Shown here: positions 6,313 through 7,738 of the stretch, in pieces | How positions within the stretch are numbered: the stretch's first letter is position 1 | Layout: the number at the start of each line of letters is the position of its first letter | NCBI GenBank assembly: GCA_050117725.1 | Contig: JASFME010000106.1 | Coordinates: 1 to 7,738, forward strand | Source: JASFJH01 sp050117725 | GTDB taxonomy: Bacteria; Pseudomonadota; Gammaproteobacteria; AKS1 | Reading direction: 5' to 3' | Length of the DNA stretch: 7,738 bases | The notes under the pieces: model-generated | Seen by the model: only the letters and a program-made list of their open reading frames with translations | Database searches by the model: none | Told to the model about the DNA's origin: nothing | Program-made: the position numbers and the translations under genes

Positions 6313-6350
6313 GACAAAAAACGCTGCCGAACAGGGCGGCGGTTTTTGTC
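6313..6350. terminator. Strong, nearly symmetric intrinsic terminator after the lipoprotein gene
   Basis: GACAAAAA (6313-6320) pairs with TTTTTGTC (6343-6350), and CGCTGCC (6322-6328) pairs with GGCGGCG (6335-6341) with one G-U. One A/G mismatch separates the two blocks, and GAACAG forms the loop. The plus strand gives a GC stem followed by five T, placed 18 bases after the lipoprotein stop codon. The minus strand also has a T run, so it could work in both directions. The hairpin ends 12 bases before the start codon of the next gene. Confidence 0.85.
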
Positions 6351-6362
6351 CGAAACTGAATC

Positions 6363-6956
6363 ATGAAACCGTTTGCCGATTCCTGCGAGCAAAACAAGCA
6401 GCCTATCCTGGCCGTGTTGCAGCGATTGTTTGTTGTCCCGGGGGCCGTACTGGAAATCGCCAGCGGCACCGGCCAGCACGCTGTCTGGTTCGGCCGGCAC
6501 CTGCCTCACCTGACCTGGCAAACCAGTGACCTTGAACAAAACCATGCGGGCATTCGGCAATGGCTGGCCGAAGCGGCACTGGCCAATGTCCTGCCGCCGC
6601 TTGCGCTGGATGTACGTGAAACAGGTTCGTGTGATACCAGCTATGACTATATATTCAGCGCCAACAGCCTGCACATCATGCACTGGCCCGCGGTAGAGGC
6701 ACTTTTCAGTCTGGCGGGCAGGGCGCTCGTTGCCAACGGTCTGCTCGCTGTCTACGGCCCGTTCAACTACCACGGTGAATATACCAGCGACAGCAATGCG
6801 CGCTTTGATGCCTGGTTAAAACAACGTGATCCCGGCAGCGGTATTCGCGATCTCGATAATCTGCAAACGCTTGCCGCGCGCAACACGCTGCAGCTCGTCG
6901 ATGATATCGAAATGCCGGCGAATAACCGTATCCTGGTCTGGCAGAAATCCGCCTAG
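6363..6956 (+). CDS. DUF938 family SAM-dependent methyltransferase
   Basis: This predicted class I methyltransferase (197 residues) belongs to the DUF938 family, whose human relative is METTL26. The substrate is unknown. The N-terminus MKPFADSCEQNKQPIL is typical of the family. Motif I, EIASGTGQH (31-39), should bind S-adenosylmethionine, with D56 in SDLEQ as the likely acidic residue of motif II. SANSLHIMHW (99-108) is the central family signature. YGPFNYHGEYTSDSNARFDA (131-150) and RDPGSGIRDLDNL (155-167) are strongly conserved in the family. An in-frame TGA at 6357-6359 makes ATG 6363 the first possible ATG. No Shine-Dalgarno is visible, and the lipoprotein terminator ends 12 bases upstream, leaving no room for a promoter after the hairpin. 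Its stop codon directly abuts that of the convergent esterase gene. Family assignment is firm and function open. Confidence 0.92.
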   Translation: MKPFADSCEQNKQPILAVLQRLFVVPGAVLEIASGTGQHAVWFGRHLPHLTWQTSDLEQNHAGIRQWLAEAALANVLPPLALDVRETGSCDTSYDYIFSANSLHIMHWPAVEALFSLAGRALVANGLLAVYGPFNYHGEYTSDSNARFDAWLKQRDPGSGIRDLDNLQTLAARNTLQLVDDIEMPANNRILVWQKSA

Positions 6957-7640
6957 TCAGTCCGTGACGAGCCGCCGGCGCAGCCATCGGCCAATATCAT
7001 CGATCTCTTCCGGTACGACACTGTGCTCCATCGCGTAGCTGTGCCAGTCAACCCTGTAACCAAGCTGTACCAGCTGCTCACGCGATGCCTGCGCCTGCGC
7101 CAGGGCAATGACCGGATCGTGATCGCCGTGCGCCATGAATATTGGTACTTCCAGATTCGCGCTGTGCCGCTCGCTCGCCAAGGTCCCGCTCAGGGGCACG
7201 TACGCAGACAGTGCCAGCACGCCGGCGACAGGTTCGGGATAACGCAGACCTGTGTGCAGGGCTATCGCGCCGCCCTGCGAAAATCCGGCCAGCAGGATAC
7301 GGCTCGCAGGTAAACCATAGCGCGTGCGTTCACTGTCGATTAACGCCTCGATCGATGCCGCCGACTCGCGGATCCCCGGTTCATCTTCGCGGCGCGACAG
7401 ATCCGGCTCCCTGATGTCATACCAGCCACGCATGACGTAGCCATTATTGATGGTAATCGGACGGTGTGGCGCGTGCGGAAACACAAACCGGATGCCGTGC
7501 CCGGCGGGCAAGTCCATCTCGGGGACGATCGGTTCAAAGTCATATCCGTCCGCACCCAGACCGTGTAACCAGATCACAACCGCGTTGATTTCAGATTGTG
7601 GTGTCAGGGTGACGGCCTGTTCAGTTTCTGCCAATTGCAT
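6957..7640 (-). CDS. Serine carboxylesterase/phospholipase family (Abhydrolase_2)
   Basis: This alpha/beta hydrolase resembles bacterial carboxylesterase II and acyl-protein thioesterases, which cleave short-chain or acyl ester bonds. The natural substrate is unknown. From the ATG at 7640 it has 227 residues, close to the family norm of about 220. The oxyanion region HGLGADG (26-32), nucleophile elbow GFSQGG (119-124, S121), acid D175 in HGDHDP (171-176) and base H206 in MEHS (204-207) complete the triad. The start is uncertain. ATG 7640 gives a cytoplasmic protein like most relatives. A TTG at 7676 would add 12 residues. The frame is in fact open to the right edge and encodes a hydrophobic stretch (RILAILISLLVY) ending near TWAE, which resembles a signal peptide, but no ATG or GTG is visible for it. 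The gene ends in TGA immediately next to the TAG of the methyltransferase. Confidence 0.9.
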   Translation of the reverse strand: MQLAETEQAVTLTPQSEINAVVIWLHGLGADGYDFEPIVPEMDLPAGHGIRFVFPHAPHRPITINNGYVMRGWYDIREPDLSRREDEPGIRESAASIEALIDSERTRYGLPASRILLAGFSQGGAIALHTGLRYPEPVAGVLALSAYVPLSGTLASERHSANLEVPIFMAHGDHDPVIALAQAQASREQLVQLGYRVDWHSYAMEHSVVPEEIDDIGRWLRRRLVTD

Positions 7641-7692
7641 TGTCTCTGCCCACGTGCAGGTGCTGTACACAAGCAAGCTAATCAGGATCGCC

Positions 7693-7720
7693 AGTATACG
7701 CCTTGCCCGGGTCTGGCAAA
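7693..7720 (-). promoter_or_regulatory. Possible promoter for the esterase gene
   Basis: On the minus strand a -10-like TATACT (7698-7693, five of six consensus positions) lies 16 bases after a weak TTTGCC (7720-7715). Transcription would begin near 7686, about 46 bases before the ATG at 7640. If real, this favours the shorter, cytoplasmic form of the esterase over a signal-peptide form starting outside the window. Confidence 0.3.
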
Positions 7721-7738
7721 GCTGTGTACATAAAGAAG

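Overview
The window is chromosomal core DNA from a gammaproteobacterium. This rests on moderately GC-rich coding sequence of even character, closely packed bacterial genes, a Shine-Dalgarno-type AGGA before the lipoprotein gene, and above all the gene order: engB and polA converge, with a DUF2782 gene and an APH-fold thrB on the other side of polA. From memory, Pseudomonas has engB-polA-DUF2782-thrB in the same order. Here a LOG-family gene lies between polA and the DUF2782 gene, which points to a non-Pseudomonas lineage. I cannot assign a genus. I see no mobile element, phage gene, tRNA, rRNA or CRISPR array.

Layout. 2-526 (+): 3' part of engB, cut by the left edge. 527-838: a gap of 312 bases that holds a likely small RNA on the minus strand (about 641-755), made of three consecutive hairpins and ending in a strong terminator. 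839-3532 (-): complete DNA polymerase I with all three activities. 3533-3656: divergent promoter region. 3657-5749 (+): a probable operon of a LOG-family nucleotide hydrolase, a small exported DUF2782 protein and homoserine kinase thrB, with a perfect TATAAT in front of thrB. 5833-6294 (+): a glycine-zipper outer-membrane lipoprotein, followed by a strong, nearly symmetric terminator at 6313-6350. 6363-6956 (+): a DUF938 SAM-dependent methyltransferase that starts only 12 bases after that terminator. 6957-7640 or further (-): a serine esterase of the phospholipase/carboxylesterase family, converging on the methyltransferase with no base between the two stop codons.

The genes do not form one pathway. 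They are housekeeping functions: ribosome assembly (EngB), DNA repair and Okazaki fragment processing (PolA), nucleotide turnover (LOG), threonine synthesis (ThrB) and envelope structure (lipoprotein). The least explained element is the engB-polA intergenic RNA. It occupies the same place as Spot 42 (spf) in enteric bacteria and ErsA in Pseudomonas. It carries two C-rich stretches left unpaired in my hand fold, which could pair with ribosome binding sites.
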